From Thiomicrospira pelophila DSM 1534 (GTDB lineage: Bacteria; Pseudomonadota; Gammaproteobacteria; Thiomicrospirales; Thiomicrospiraceae): DNA of 64,000 nt. Below the pieces are notes generated by a model. The model worked only from the letters and a program-made list of their open reading frames with translations. It searched no databases and was not told where the DNA came from. Positions 56,805 to 64,000 of this stretch are shown here, one piece after another. The stretch is from NCBI RefSeq assembly GCF_000711195.1, contig NZ_JOMR01000001.1:248001-312000 (forward strand), written 5' to 3'. Numbering within the stretch: the first letter of the stretch is position 1; each line of letters starts with the position of its first letter. Both the position numbers and the translations under genes were made by a program.

Positions 56805-58661
56805 ATGACTGTGACATTCAATGTTTTAAAATCACTTGGTTTAGCTAGTCAAATTGAGCAGTCCGAAAGGGTTTCAATTGCAGAAATAGGTGTGTCAGAT
56901 TTCCAACTTTTTTTTGAGTTGATGAATTTATGGCGGGCTAAGACAAAATCGGCCGCAAAATTGCATTATGTAATATTTGATGAACGGCTCAACTCAAAGT
57001 TTATGTTGGAGCGATTAAAGTCATTAAGGCCGAAGGCTGCACCGAATGCATTATGGGAGGAATGGCTTAGCAAGCGCCCAACTGTTTTACCTGGCTGGCA
57101 ACAGATAAGTTTGCTAGATGGACGTGTGCAGCTGAGTATATATTTTGGCGACCTATTGCAGGGTGTTACCGATTTGGATATAAAAATTGATAGCTGGATT
57201 TTATGGCCGCAAAAAAGGTTAGATAAGACTGTATGCACAACCAGTGAGTTTGTTAATCAGATACGTCGTCAAAGTAAACTAAGCACGCATTTAGTTAGTG
57301 TTTACCAGGATGACGATGCACTTCGTATGTATGAAAAATTAGGGTTTGGCATTCTCATTAATCACCCGGAAAATGGGTTGCTCCTGCAGATTAATGGTGC
57401 CCGTCGTTTCACCACTAAAACGCCTTGGTTTGATCGCCCAGCGGCTTTTAAAGAACCAGCTCATGCAATAGTAGTTGGTGCCGGTTTGGCGGGGGCAAGT
57501 GTCGCTTACGAGCTGGCCGAGGCCGGTTGGGCAGTAACGGTATTGGAAGCTAAAGATAAAGCCTCTGATGGGGCGTCAGGAAATTTGGCGGGGGCGCTTC
57601 ACCCATTAGTTACCGCAGACTGGAATTTACGAAGTCAATGGTACTGGCAAGGTTTTCAGGCAACCTTGGGACGAGTTAAACCGTGGCTAGAGGCAAATAA
57701 AATAAAGGGTAATTTGAACGGTCTTGTGCACTTGGCCGTGGATGAAAAAAACCATAAACGTATGCAAGAAGCCATGGGTCGAGTTGGTTTTCCGGCTGAT
57801 TTTGCATACTGGGTAGAGGCGGATGAAGCCAGTAAATTATTGGGTGGAACCGTAACTCAGCCTGGTTTATTTTTTCCTCAAGCCGGCTGGTTAAATCCGC
57901 CTTCAATTGTGGCGGCGTGTTTAGATCACCCAAAAATTAAAGTGTTTTATGAGCAAAATGTAGAGATGCTAACTCAAAACACAGAGTCATCAAGTCAGAA
58001 AACTCATTGGACGTTACATACAAAAAGCCAGGTTTGGCAAGCCGATGCGGTGGTGCTGGCGGAGGGAGCTATACCGACAGTGATGAATGGTTTGCCCATC
58101 AGACCTTTAAAAGGACAGGTTACTAACTTGAATCAAGACCACCAGGTCTGGTCGCTGAAGAGAGCCGTTAGTCATTTAGGTTATTCGGCGCCATCTCCCA
58201 GTGGTATGGCTGTGACAGGCGCAACCTTTGAAGCGCCCAGTTTGGATCCGACTGTGAGCTTGCAACGTCATCAGCTTAATTTAGATTCAGTGGCCAACAG
58301 TTTGCCAGACTGGTTAGAGGCACAACCAGAAGACTTAAGTGGGCGGGTTGGATTTCGGCCAACCACGCCGGATCACTTACCTATTATTGGAGGGTTACCT
58401 GATACAGACTGGTTGGCATCGGCCTACTTAAACCAATCGCATAAACAGGCAATGTTTAAGTACCCGTCCCAGCGTTATCAGGCGGGTTTATATGTGACAA
58501 ATGGTCATGGTGCACGCGGCTTAATGTCGGTTTTTTTGGCGGCGAAACTCATTTGTGCCGATATGATGGGGGAGCCCGCACCGATCGTACCATCGCTTTA
58601 TGCGGCCACACACCCGGCTCGATTTAAGATACGCGAATGGCGACGACAAGGGCCGGCATGA
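56805..58661 (+). CDS. mnmC: MnmC-like protein: FAD oxidase domain with degenerate methyltransferase domain
   Basis: A 618-aa protein with the two-domain layout of MnmC, which completes mnm5s2U34 in tRNA. The C-terminal oxidoreductase is intact: VVGAGLAGASVAYELAEAG with EAKD (FAD), DGASGNLAGALHP, and GFRPTTPDHLPIIGG. The N-terminal domain (residues about 1-200) has the outline but not the motifs of the methyltransferase: the SAM loop expected as GFGTGLNF reads GVSDFQLF, and the catalytic DGFAP-x-NPxMW segment reads SWILWPQKRLDKTVC. It therefore probably keeps only the step converting cmnm5 to nm5. Confidence 0.85.
   Translation: MTVTFNVLKSLGLASQIEQSERVSIAEIGVSDFQLFFELMNLWRAKTKSAAKLHYVIFDERLNSKFMLERLKSLRPKAAPNALWEEWLSKRPTVLPGWQQISLLDGRVQLSIYFGDLLQGVTDLDIKIDSWILWPQKRLDKTVCTTSEFVNQIRRQSKLSTHLVSVYQDDDALRMYEKLGFGILINHPENGLLLQINGARRFTTKTPWFDRPAAFKEPAHAIVVGAGLAGASVAYELAEAGWAVTVLEAKDKASDGASGNLAGALHPLVTADWNLRSQWYWQGFQATLGRVKPWLEANKIKGNLNGLVHLAVDEKNHKRMQEAMGRVGFPADFAYWVEADEASKLLGGTVTQPGLFFPQAGWLNPPSIVAACLDHPKIKVFYEQNVEMLTQNTESSSQKTHWTLHTKSQVWQADAVVLAEGAIPTVMNGLPIRPLKGQVTNLNQDHQVWSLKRAVSHLGYSAPSPSGMAVTGATFEAPSLDPTVSLQRHQLNLDSVANSLPDWLEAQPEDLSGRVGFRPTTPDHLPIIGGLPDTDWLASAYLNQSHKQAMFKYPSQRYQAGLYVTNGHGARGLMSVFLAAKLICADMMGEPAPIVPSLYAATHPARFKIREWRRQGPA
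58141..58152. repeat. Dispersed palindrome, 1 mismatch (ACCAGGTCTGGT), in mnmC
   Basis: Read as H-Q-V-W. Confidence 0.75.
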
Positions 58662-58752
58662 TTGATCAAAAGGAAAGGCCGAATTTTATGTTAAAATTTA
58701 GCTAATTCTTATATAAAGAGACCAAAATGGAGAAGGCTCCAAGGAGGAGATC

Positions 58753-59253
58753 ATGAGACATTGGACTATTCTAGCCGCTTTAGCTTTGTTAGTCGGATGT
58801 GCGCAGAAGCCCGTTCAAGAAGTTGAACCTGTAGACTTTAATGAAGGAACCGGTTTAACCTTAATTGAGTTTGATGGCTTAGCACCAGGCCTGGTATCCG
58901 AGATGCTTGAGTTCAACTGGCTTTCCAATTTTGAACAGCGTCACGCTAACCAACCGACGCTCATGATCGGCGAAATTGAAAATAATACAGGTGAGATTTT
59001 AGCGCGTACCGACTTTATTCGCACTCTTGAAAGACGCTTACTTGAGTCTGGAAAAGTGAATTTAGTTCATGATAATAAAAATGAAGCAGACTTTATATTA
59101 TCGGGTAGAATTCAACTCGATATTGAACGTACGGAGTTGCGCCGGGTCGCAAATTATGAATTGCACTGGCAGCTTGAGAACACCCATACGCAAAAACAAG
59201 TCTGGTCGGCGATCAATCGGTTGCAAAAAGTGCAGGAAAAACAGATTCCATAA
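58753..59253 (+). CDS. LpoB-like penicillin-binding protein activator lipoprotein
   Basis: A 166-aa lipoprotein with lipobox LLVGC (Cys16). The core PTLMIGEIENNTGEILAR followed by FIRTLERRLLESGKVNLV, then FILSGRI and NYELHWQLEN, is the LpoB fold pattern (outer-membrane activator of PBP1b). It may activate a peptidoglycan synthase from the outer membrane, but related FlgO/LpoB-fold proteins have other jobs. GGAGG precedes ATG 58753. A 59-aa membrane protein gene follows closely. A perfect palindrome lies in codons for APGLV. Confidence 0.75.
   Translation: MRHWTILAALALLVGCAQKPVQEVEPVDFNEGTGLTLIEFDGLAPGLVSEMLEFNWLSNFEQRHANQPTLMIGEIENNTGEILARTDFIRTLERRLLESGKVNLVHDNKNEADFILSGRIQLDIERTELRRVANYELHWQLENTHTQKQVWSAINRLQKVQEKQIP
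58884..58895. repeat. Dispersed palindrome ACCAGGCCTGGT, perfect, in LpoB-like gene
   Basis: Exact copy with extended left arm AGC; read as A-P-G-L-V. Confidence 0.9.
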
Positions 59254-59282
59254 AGAACTGATTTCTCAGGAGAGCCCTACTT

Positions 59283-59462
59283 ATGTTTGGACGCTTATTT
59301 ACACTGCTCATTATATTGGCGGTGTTATCTCTAGCTGTGATGTTTAATTGGTTCGATGCTCGCGAATGGGTCTCGGCCGGGCTAGAGTGGATTCAAACCA
59401 TGTTTGAATCCTTATCAAAAACGGGTGACCGTTTACAAAGTTCATTTGAATCAACGCATTAA
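59283..59462 (+). CDS. Small single-span membrane protein (59 aa)
   Basis: ATG 59283 preceded by CAGGAGAG at good spacing; stop TAA at 59460-59462. The product begins MFGRLFTLLIILAVLSLAVM, one transmembrane helix, and continues with an amphipathic tail (DAREWVSAGLEWIQTM, SLSKTGDRLQSSF). It lies between the LpoB-like and YfaZ genes, each within 30 bases, all rightward, so it probably belongs to a three-gene envelope operon. I do not recognise a family. Reality is supported by the ribosome site, spacing and membrane-like composition. Confidence 0.65.
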   Translation: MFGRLFTLLIILAVLSLAVMFNWFDAREWVSAGLEWIQTMFESLSKTGDRLQSSFESTH

Positions 59463-59477
59463 AGGTTACATAAAAAT

Positions 59478-60050
59478 ATGAAAAATATGGTCAAAGCGGC
59501 AGCCTTAAGTTTGGCGTGTTTAATCACAACTTCAGTGAGTGCAAATCAAGTTGGTCTGAGTGTTAAGCTCGCAGATGAAAGTGCGCGTATCGGCATGTTG
59601 AGTGAAACAGAGTGGATGCAAGAAATTTATCGTTTTGAAGCCGGTTTTGAGTACAACGAAAATAAAGATTATCTAGTGGATACTTCTATTCTATACACGA
59701 ATAAAGGCACTTTTGATCCAAACTTAGATGTCGGTTTTCGAGCGAAAGCCGCTTTAGCCACGTTGGATGAAATGAACGAGACCACTTACGGCGCAATGTT
59801 GGGTATCTATGCACGTTATTGGTTGCCGACCCCGGTTCCATCTGCCTTGGTGGGGGAGTACTTGAATAGTCCACAAATAATTACTTTTGGTGATGGTGAG
59901 TCCTTAGAAGAGTATTCACTAAGAGGTCAAATTCAGCTCCTTAGAAACTTAAATGGTTTTGTTGGTTACCGTTATTTCTCAATTAAGAGCGAGGTTGCCG
60001 AGTACGATATGGAAGATGGCTGGCACGTAGGAGTTGAATTATCCTTCTAG
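59478..60050 (+). CDS. YfaZ family outer-membrane protein
   Basis: A 190-aa exported beta-barrel protein with a signal peptide ending SVSANQ. The block YRFEAGFEYNENKDYLVDTS, the central LGIYARYW and the ending FVGYRYFSIK...WHVGVELSF match YfaZ proteins as I know them. The terminal Phe fits outer-membrane insertion. It is 15 bases downstream of the 59-aa membrane protein. Function unknown. Confidence 0.78.
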   Translation: MKNMVKAAALSLACLITTSVSANQVGLSVKLADESARIGMLSETEWMQEIYRFEAGFEYNENKDYLVDTSILYTNKGTFDPNLDVGFRAKAALATLDEMNETTYGAMLGIYARYWLPTPVPSALVGEYLNSPQIITFGDGESLEEYSLRGQIQLLRNLNGFVGYRYFSIKSEVAEYDMEDGWHVGVELSF

Positions 60051-60111
60051 GGCGTTTTCAATTAGCATTAAATAAACGCATTGTAATTTAGAGCAGTTTG
60101 ATAGGAACAGC

Positions 60112-61431
60112 ATGACTAGCATGTATAAAATGTCGTCGCTAAGTCGGCGCAAGTTTTTGGTAGGAGGTGCGACCGCATTAGCCGTCGCATCTGGATTGCA
60201 CTCGATTAATGCTAAGGCATTAGAATCCTCTGCACGGATCGTGATTGTTGGAAGTGGCGCGGCTGGAATAAGTATCGCCAATCGGTTAGCTCGCGCCCTT
60301 AAAAATTCCAAAATTACGATTGTTGATCGTAAAGAAACACATTATTACTGGCCTGGCCTTACATTAGTAGCGACCGGTGCTTGGCCTAAAAGTGATGTAT
60401 TGGATCGCAATAGTCGGTTTATTCCTGGTCAGATCGATTGGGTCAAGGAAATGGTAATCAACTTCGATCCTGAATCTAAGCACGTTGAAACCGATACAGG
60501 TCGTCATATTCCGTATGATTATTTGGTGGTGGCCTCCGGCGTAGAATATAACTACCGCGCCATTGAAGGCTTGGACATTGAAGCGTTTGGCCAAAATGGT
60601 TTAGCCAGTGTATATCATAGTCCAGATGTGGCGGCGTTAAGTTGGGATGCAATTAAAAAGTATTCGGAACAAGGTGGTGAAGGCATCTTTACTTTGCCAA
60701 GCACTCCAATTCGTTGTGCTGGTGCGCCGCTAAAAATGGCTTTTTTGACAATTGATCGCTTAAAGCAAAACGGTGGGTTTGATCAGGCTAATTTGAATTT
60801 CTATTCTGCAACGAACAACCTATTCGGCTTACCTTGGTTCAACGAGTTTATTATAGATCGTTATAAAGAAAATGGTATGCAGGTTGGTTTGCAAACCGAG
60901 TTGACGGCTGTAGATATTGGAGCGCGTAAAGCGACCTTTAAAAAGGCCGGCGGTACAAGCTTTAAACAAGGTTATGACTTGTTGCATGTTGTACCACCTA
61001 TGCGCGCGCCTTCATCTGTGCGTTATTCGGACTTGGCTTGGCCAGAAGATAGTCCTATGTCGGGCTGGTTGGCTGTCGATAAAGACACATTGCAGCACGT
61101 AAAATACCCAAATGTGTTTGGGTGCGGTGATGTAAATGGCACACCGCGCGGAAAAACCGCTGCTACCGTAAAAATGTCAGTTCCTATCGTGGTTGAAAAT
61201 CTACTGGCCGTAATTGGAGGCAATCAGCCAACGGCTAAATTTAATGGCTATACGTCTTGTCCATTATTGACTAAGTTTGGGGCCGCGATGTTGATTGAAT
61301 TTGATTATGATGGGAAATTGGTTCCAACCTACCCGTTTATTGACCCTTATAAAGAGTCTTGGTTAGCGTGGGTGATGAAAGAACAATTACTTAAGCCAAC
61401 CTATCTTCAAATGTTGAAGGGTAATGTTTAA
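60112..61431 (+). CDS. Tat-exported FAD oxidoreductase, sulfide dehydrogenase (FccB/SQR-like)
   Basis: A 439-aa flavoprotein with Tat motif SRRKFLVGG (residues about 11-19). It has the FAD motif VIVGSGAAGISIANRL, YDYLVVASG and a second FAD block VFGCGDVNGTPRGKTAATVK. Cys202 (PIRCAGAP) and Cys383 (TSCPLL) sit where the catalytic disulfide of flavocytochrome c sulfide dehydrogenase or SQR lies; Cys338 is in GCGDV. It probably oxidises sulfide or a related sulfur substrate in the periplasm. Instead of a cytochrome subunit, a 120-aa membrane protein begins at the very next base after its stop. Confidence 0.85.
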   Translation: MTSMYKMSSLSRRKFLVGGATALAVASGLHSINAKALESSARIVIVGSGAAGISIANRLARALKNSKITIVDRKETHYYWPGLTLVATGAWPKSDVLDRNSRFIPGQIDWVKEMVINFDPESKHVETDTGRHIPYDYLVVASGVEYNYRAIEGLDIEAFGQNGLASVYHSPDVAALSWDAIKKYSEQGGEGIFTLPSTPIRCAGAPLKMAFLTIDRLKQNGGFDQANLNFYSATNNLFGLPWFNEFIIDRYKENGMQVGLQTELTAVDIGARKATFKKAGGTSFKQGYDLLHVVPPMRAPSSVRYSDLAWPEDSPMSGWLAVDKDTLQHVKYPNVFGCGDVNGTPRGKTAATVKMSVPIVVENLLAVIGGNQPTAKFNGYTSCPLLTKFGAAMLIEFDYDGKLVPTYPFIDPYKESWLAWVMKEQLLKPTYLQMLKGNV

Positions 61432-61794
61432 ATGAGTGAATTAAACTTAACTTTTTTTATGTTGCTGGGTTATGCTCAAGCACACTGGTTAGTAATCAGT
61501 TTGTACATCATTGGTGGCACAATCTTAAATTATGCGGCTTGGACACAAAAAGGAAAAACACGGTTTTTTCAACCAGTTTTTATTGAGCAAGCCTTAATCG
61601 GCTTAGCTGGCTTATTCGCTTTTCTGTTCTTAACGATTCCGTGGATGACCGGTTCGAGCCTGTTTTTATTGGGTTATTGGGCAGATTGGGTTTTATTATT
61701 TGTTATGGCTCTGGGCTACAGTATCGCTTCGCTAGCCTGGAGTTATCCTTTGATCCGACTTTACCATGTGCTTAAGCCGGTTGAAGCTAAGTAG
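61432..61794 (+). CDS. Four-helix membrane protein paired with the sulfide dehydrogenase
   Basis: A 120-aa protein with about four transmembrane helices (residues 5-30, 48-64, 72-90 and 88-110 roughly), of unknown family. TAA of the flavoprotein is directly followed by its ATG, so translation is coupled. It contains aromatic-rich YWADWVLLF and a short charged loop TQKGKTRFFQP. It could anchor the exported flavoprotein or pass electrons to quinone, but no heme-ligand pattern is certain. Confidence 0.7.
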   Translation: MSELNLTFFMLLGYAQAHWLVISLYIIGGTILNYAAWTQKGKTRFFQPVFIEQALIGLAGLFAFLFLTIPWMTGSSLFLLGYWADWVLLFVMALGYSIASLAWSYPLIRLYHVLKPVEAK

Positions 61795-61877
61795 CTCTTT
61801 AAACGTTTTATCGATATGGAAGCCCTAGCCTATATTTCCTGTCAAGGTGCCAGGTCTTATATTTTGTAGGACTCGAT

Positions 61878-64000
61878 TTAAGTGGATGAAACTTGTTTCT
61901 TAAAGAGGTCAACCGGCACGGGTCGACTGAATAAATAACCCTGGAAGAGCTCACATTCATAGCTTCGCAAAATATCAAACTGTTCTTGATCCTCGACCCC
62001 TTCGGCAATTACGCTCATATTAAACTTCTGTCCGAGTGACATAATGGCTTGTACCATTACGGCATCCATTTGATCGTGTACTAAATCGTGAATAAAGGAT
62101 TGGTCGATCTTGATTTGCGATAGTGGAAGTTGCTTTAAATAAGCAAGTGATGAATAACCCGTTCCAAAATCATCCATTGAAAATTGTATACCTAATAAGC
62201 GTAGCGCTTTCATTTTTGATATGGAGTCTTCCCGATGGCTTAATAGTACGCTTTCAGTGAGTTCGAGTTTTAACATGATTGGGTTGATTTGATATTGTGT
62301 CACTAGCCGCTGTATTTGATCGACAAACAGAGGATGACGCAGTTGATTCGCGCTGATGTTGACAGCCAATTGAATTAAACAAAGTTTCGGGTCAAGCCGC
62401 CATTCAGCTAGCTGTTTACAGGCGGTTTCTAGTACCCAGTTGCCTAAATTTAAAATTAGCCCCGTTTCTTCCGCGAGAGGGATAAACAGACTTGGTGGAA
62501 CAAAGCCTCGCTGAGGATGTTGCCAGCGAAGTAAAGCTTCTGCTCCTAAAATACGACGCTGTGCATCCACTTGCGGTTGATAGTAAAGCTCTAATTGTTC
62601 TTGCTCGATTGCTTTTCTCAAGTCTTGCTCTAAACTGGCACGTTCATCCAACTCGGTTTGCATATCTGGATCAAACAATCGTACTTCGTTACGACCAGAG
62701 GCTTTGGCTTGGTACATCGCCATATCAGACCACTTAAGCAGATCTTCTAGTGATTTATCGTGATCCTGAAAAACTGTTAATCCCATACTGCTGCTGATGG
62801 AATACTCAATTTTATCGGTGTCGTTATCGATCTCAATAAAATACACTTGCCCAAGCGATTCACGAATTTTTTCAGCAACTTGTTTGGCTTGCTGAGCGGC
62901 TTTCATCGCTTGCGAATCTAACTCAGTAAGTAGAATAACAAACTCATCACCACCAAACCGAGCAACGGTATCACCACTTCGAACACACGCTTGAATTCGT
63001 TTAGCAACGTCTATGAGCAATCGGTCACCTATATGGTGACCATAACTATCATTCAGAACCTTAAAATGATCTAAGTCTAGAAATAATAGGGCCGCATGAA
63101 ATTGACGACGGTCAGTTTGTGCCATGACCGTTTCAAGTCGGTCGATTAGCAATCGTCTATTAGGTAGGTTAGTTAATGGGTCAAAAAAAGCCAGGTTTTG
63201 TATTTGTTGTTCGGCTAAACGTCGTTCAGTTATATCCTGCACAACCGCAACAAAGTTACGAATTTGATGTTGTTGATCTTTCACGGGGGTAATGGTGACT
63301 TCTTCATAATATAGGTCACCATTTTTATGAGTTTGTTGAAGCACTCCGTGCCAAACCTGCCCTTCTCGCACAACCTGTTGAATTTGTTCGTAGAGGGCTT
63401 TGTCATGGTCACTAACATCATCCGGATGATAAAGCAGTTTCCCCTTAATTTCGTTGCCACTATAACCTGTAAGTTGGCTATAGGCTTTATTAGCCCAAAT
63501 GATCACCCCTTTATGATCCGTGATAGCAATAGCATTGGCCGCATAGTTTAAAGCGGTGTCGTGTAATTTAAGACGTTCTTCAAACTGAACCCGGGATGTA
63601 CTGTCGTGAATGATCGAAAACAATCGTGTTTGGCCATTAATTTGTACGGGAGAAGAATGTACATCCACATAACGCAGTTTGCCATTAGAGAGTTTATGCG
63701 TAAACACAAAGTAATTACGTTGTTGCAACGCGGCTAAAGTACGTTCTTTAGCTAGCTCTTGCTCGCTAAGGATGTTAATTTGACTGAGATTCATATGTCT
63801 CAGTTGTTCAATTTTATAGCCATAAAAATCAGCCGCAGCTTGATTAGTATCAATGATTTCACCCGTTGGCGGGTCAATTAAAAGCATGGGGGAAGCGTGT
63901 TTTTCAAACATTTGTCGAAAGCGCTGCTCGCTTTCAAGTAAGTCATGTGTTCGACGTTCGACTAGGGTTTCTAAGTTTTGATTGACTGACAGGAGTTCAT
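61878..64000 (-). CDS. PAS-PAS-GGDEF-EAL signalling protein (5' end outside window)
   Basis: The frame is open to the right edge: upstream of the internal Met at 63911 the codons continue (ETLVERRTHDLLESEQRFRQ), a typical linker, so the true start lies beyond 64000. Two PAS domains are visible (SPMLLIDPPTGEIIDTNQAA and AITDHKGVIIWANKAYSQL), then GGDEF with an intact FGGDEFVIL, then EAL with EALLRWQHP, DDFGTGYSSL and KIDQSFI. Both c-di-GMP synthesis and hydrolysis are possible; which dominates cannot be judged. A membrane sensor may lie in the missing N-terminus. Confidence 0.92.
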   Translation of the reverse strand, partial: ELLSVNQNLETLVERRTHDLLESEQRFRQMFEKHASPMLLIDPPTGEIIDTNQAAADFYGYKIEQLRHMNLSQINILSEQELAKERTLAALQQRNYFVFTHKLSNGKLRYVDVHSSPVQINGQTRLFSIIHDSTSRVQFEERLKLHDTALNYAANAIAITDHKGVIIWANKAYSQLTGYSGNEIKGKLLYHPDDVSDHDKALYEQIQQVVREGQVWHGVLQQTHKNGDLYYEEVTITPVKDQQHQIRNFVAVVQDITERRLAEQQIQNLAFFDPLTNLPNRRLLIDRLETVMAQTDRRQFHAALLFLDLDHFKVLNDSYGHHIGDRLLIDVAKRIQACVRSGDTVARFGGDEFVILLTELDSQAMKAAQQAKQVAEKIRESLGQVYFIEIDNDTDKIEYSISSSMGLTVFQDHDKSLEDLLKWSDMAMYQAKASGRNEVRLFDPDMQTELDERASLEQDLRKAIEQEQLELYYQPQVDAQRRILGAEALLRWQHPQRGFVPPSLFIPLAEETGLILNLGNWVLETACKQLAEWRLDPKLCLIQLAVNISANQLRHPLFVDQIQRLVTQYQINPIMLKLELTESVLLSHREDSISKMKALRLLGIQFSMDDFGTGYSSLAYLKQLPLSQIKIDQSFIHDLVHDQMDAVMVQAIMSLGQKFNMSVIAEGVEDQEQFDILRSYECELFQGYLFSRPVPVDLFKKQVSST

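Overview
The window is chromosomal DNA from a gammaproteobacterium, most likely a sulfur-oxidising chemolithotroph of the Thiomicrospira/Thiomicrorhabdus/Hydrogenovibrio type. The evidence is a soxCD pair, a Tat-exported sulfide:quinone or flavocytochrome c sulfide dehydrogenase-like flavoprotein, a split YeeE/YedE sulfur-compound permease, and otherwise typical gammaproteobacterial housekeeping genes. This placement is inferred from gene content; no taxonomic search was run. Coding density is high. I saw no rRNA, tRNA, CRISPR array, insertion sequence or prophage.

Layout. 1-5.1 kb: 5'-proximal part of typA, an outer-membrane barrel protein, a Gln/Met-rich exported peptide divergent from a DUF6502-DUF5666 gene pair with twin palindromic operators between them, and a possible HEPN-like gene. 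5.3-10.3 kb: split YeeE/YedE permease, an [FeFe] hydrogenase with an extra C-terminal SnoaL/NTF2-like domain, a GNAT acetyltransferase and rsgA. 10.3-13.5 kb: a 494-bp non-coding stretch, then a membrane adenylate cyclase overlapping a TPR lipoprotein gene. 13.5-22.3 kb: metH, small conserved genes (DUF2892-like, ChaB-like, CPXCG, YdcH), an SDR, dbpA and a periplasmic beta-propeller. 22.4-34.2 kb: recQ-ubiC-recG, ridA, spoT-rpoZ, mscS, yaeQ-VF530, gamma-carbonic anhydrase, hemB-aroE. 34.6-37 kb: soxCD, with codon use suggesting high expression and a strong terminator. 37-47.3 kb: thrB and a signalling cluster of two divergent hybrid histidine kinases and a response-regulator diguanylate cyclase. 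47.3-56.7 kb: monomeric icd, pgm, flavin reductase, xthA, purU, tmcA and an outer-membrane barrel. 56.8-64 kb: an MnmC whose methyltransferase half looks degenerate, an LpoB-like lipoprotein, a 59-aa membrane protein, YfaZ, the SQR/FCSD-like flavoprotein with a small membrane partner, and a PAS-GGDEF-EAL protein running off the end.

The most striking signal is not a gene. A 12-bp perfect palindrome, ACCAGGCCTGGT, occurs 12 times in 64 kb by my reading (about 0.004 expected at equal base frequencies), with about 10 further one-mismatch copies. It lies inside genes, and in tandem or convergent gaps often just after stop codons, but clean copies are absent from divergent promoter gaps. Three intergenic copies extend to a shared 20-bp palindrome. 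I do not recognise it as a described element. Its behaviour recalls DNA-uptake sequences or the cyanobacterial HIP1 palindrome.

Functionally, soxCD and the flavoprotein feed electrons from sulfur compounds into respiration. The permease may import thiosulfate or related anions. The hydrogenase gives an anaerobic redox outlet or inlet. The kinase/GGDEF/EAL and cyclase genes suggest extensive second-messenger control.
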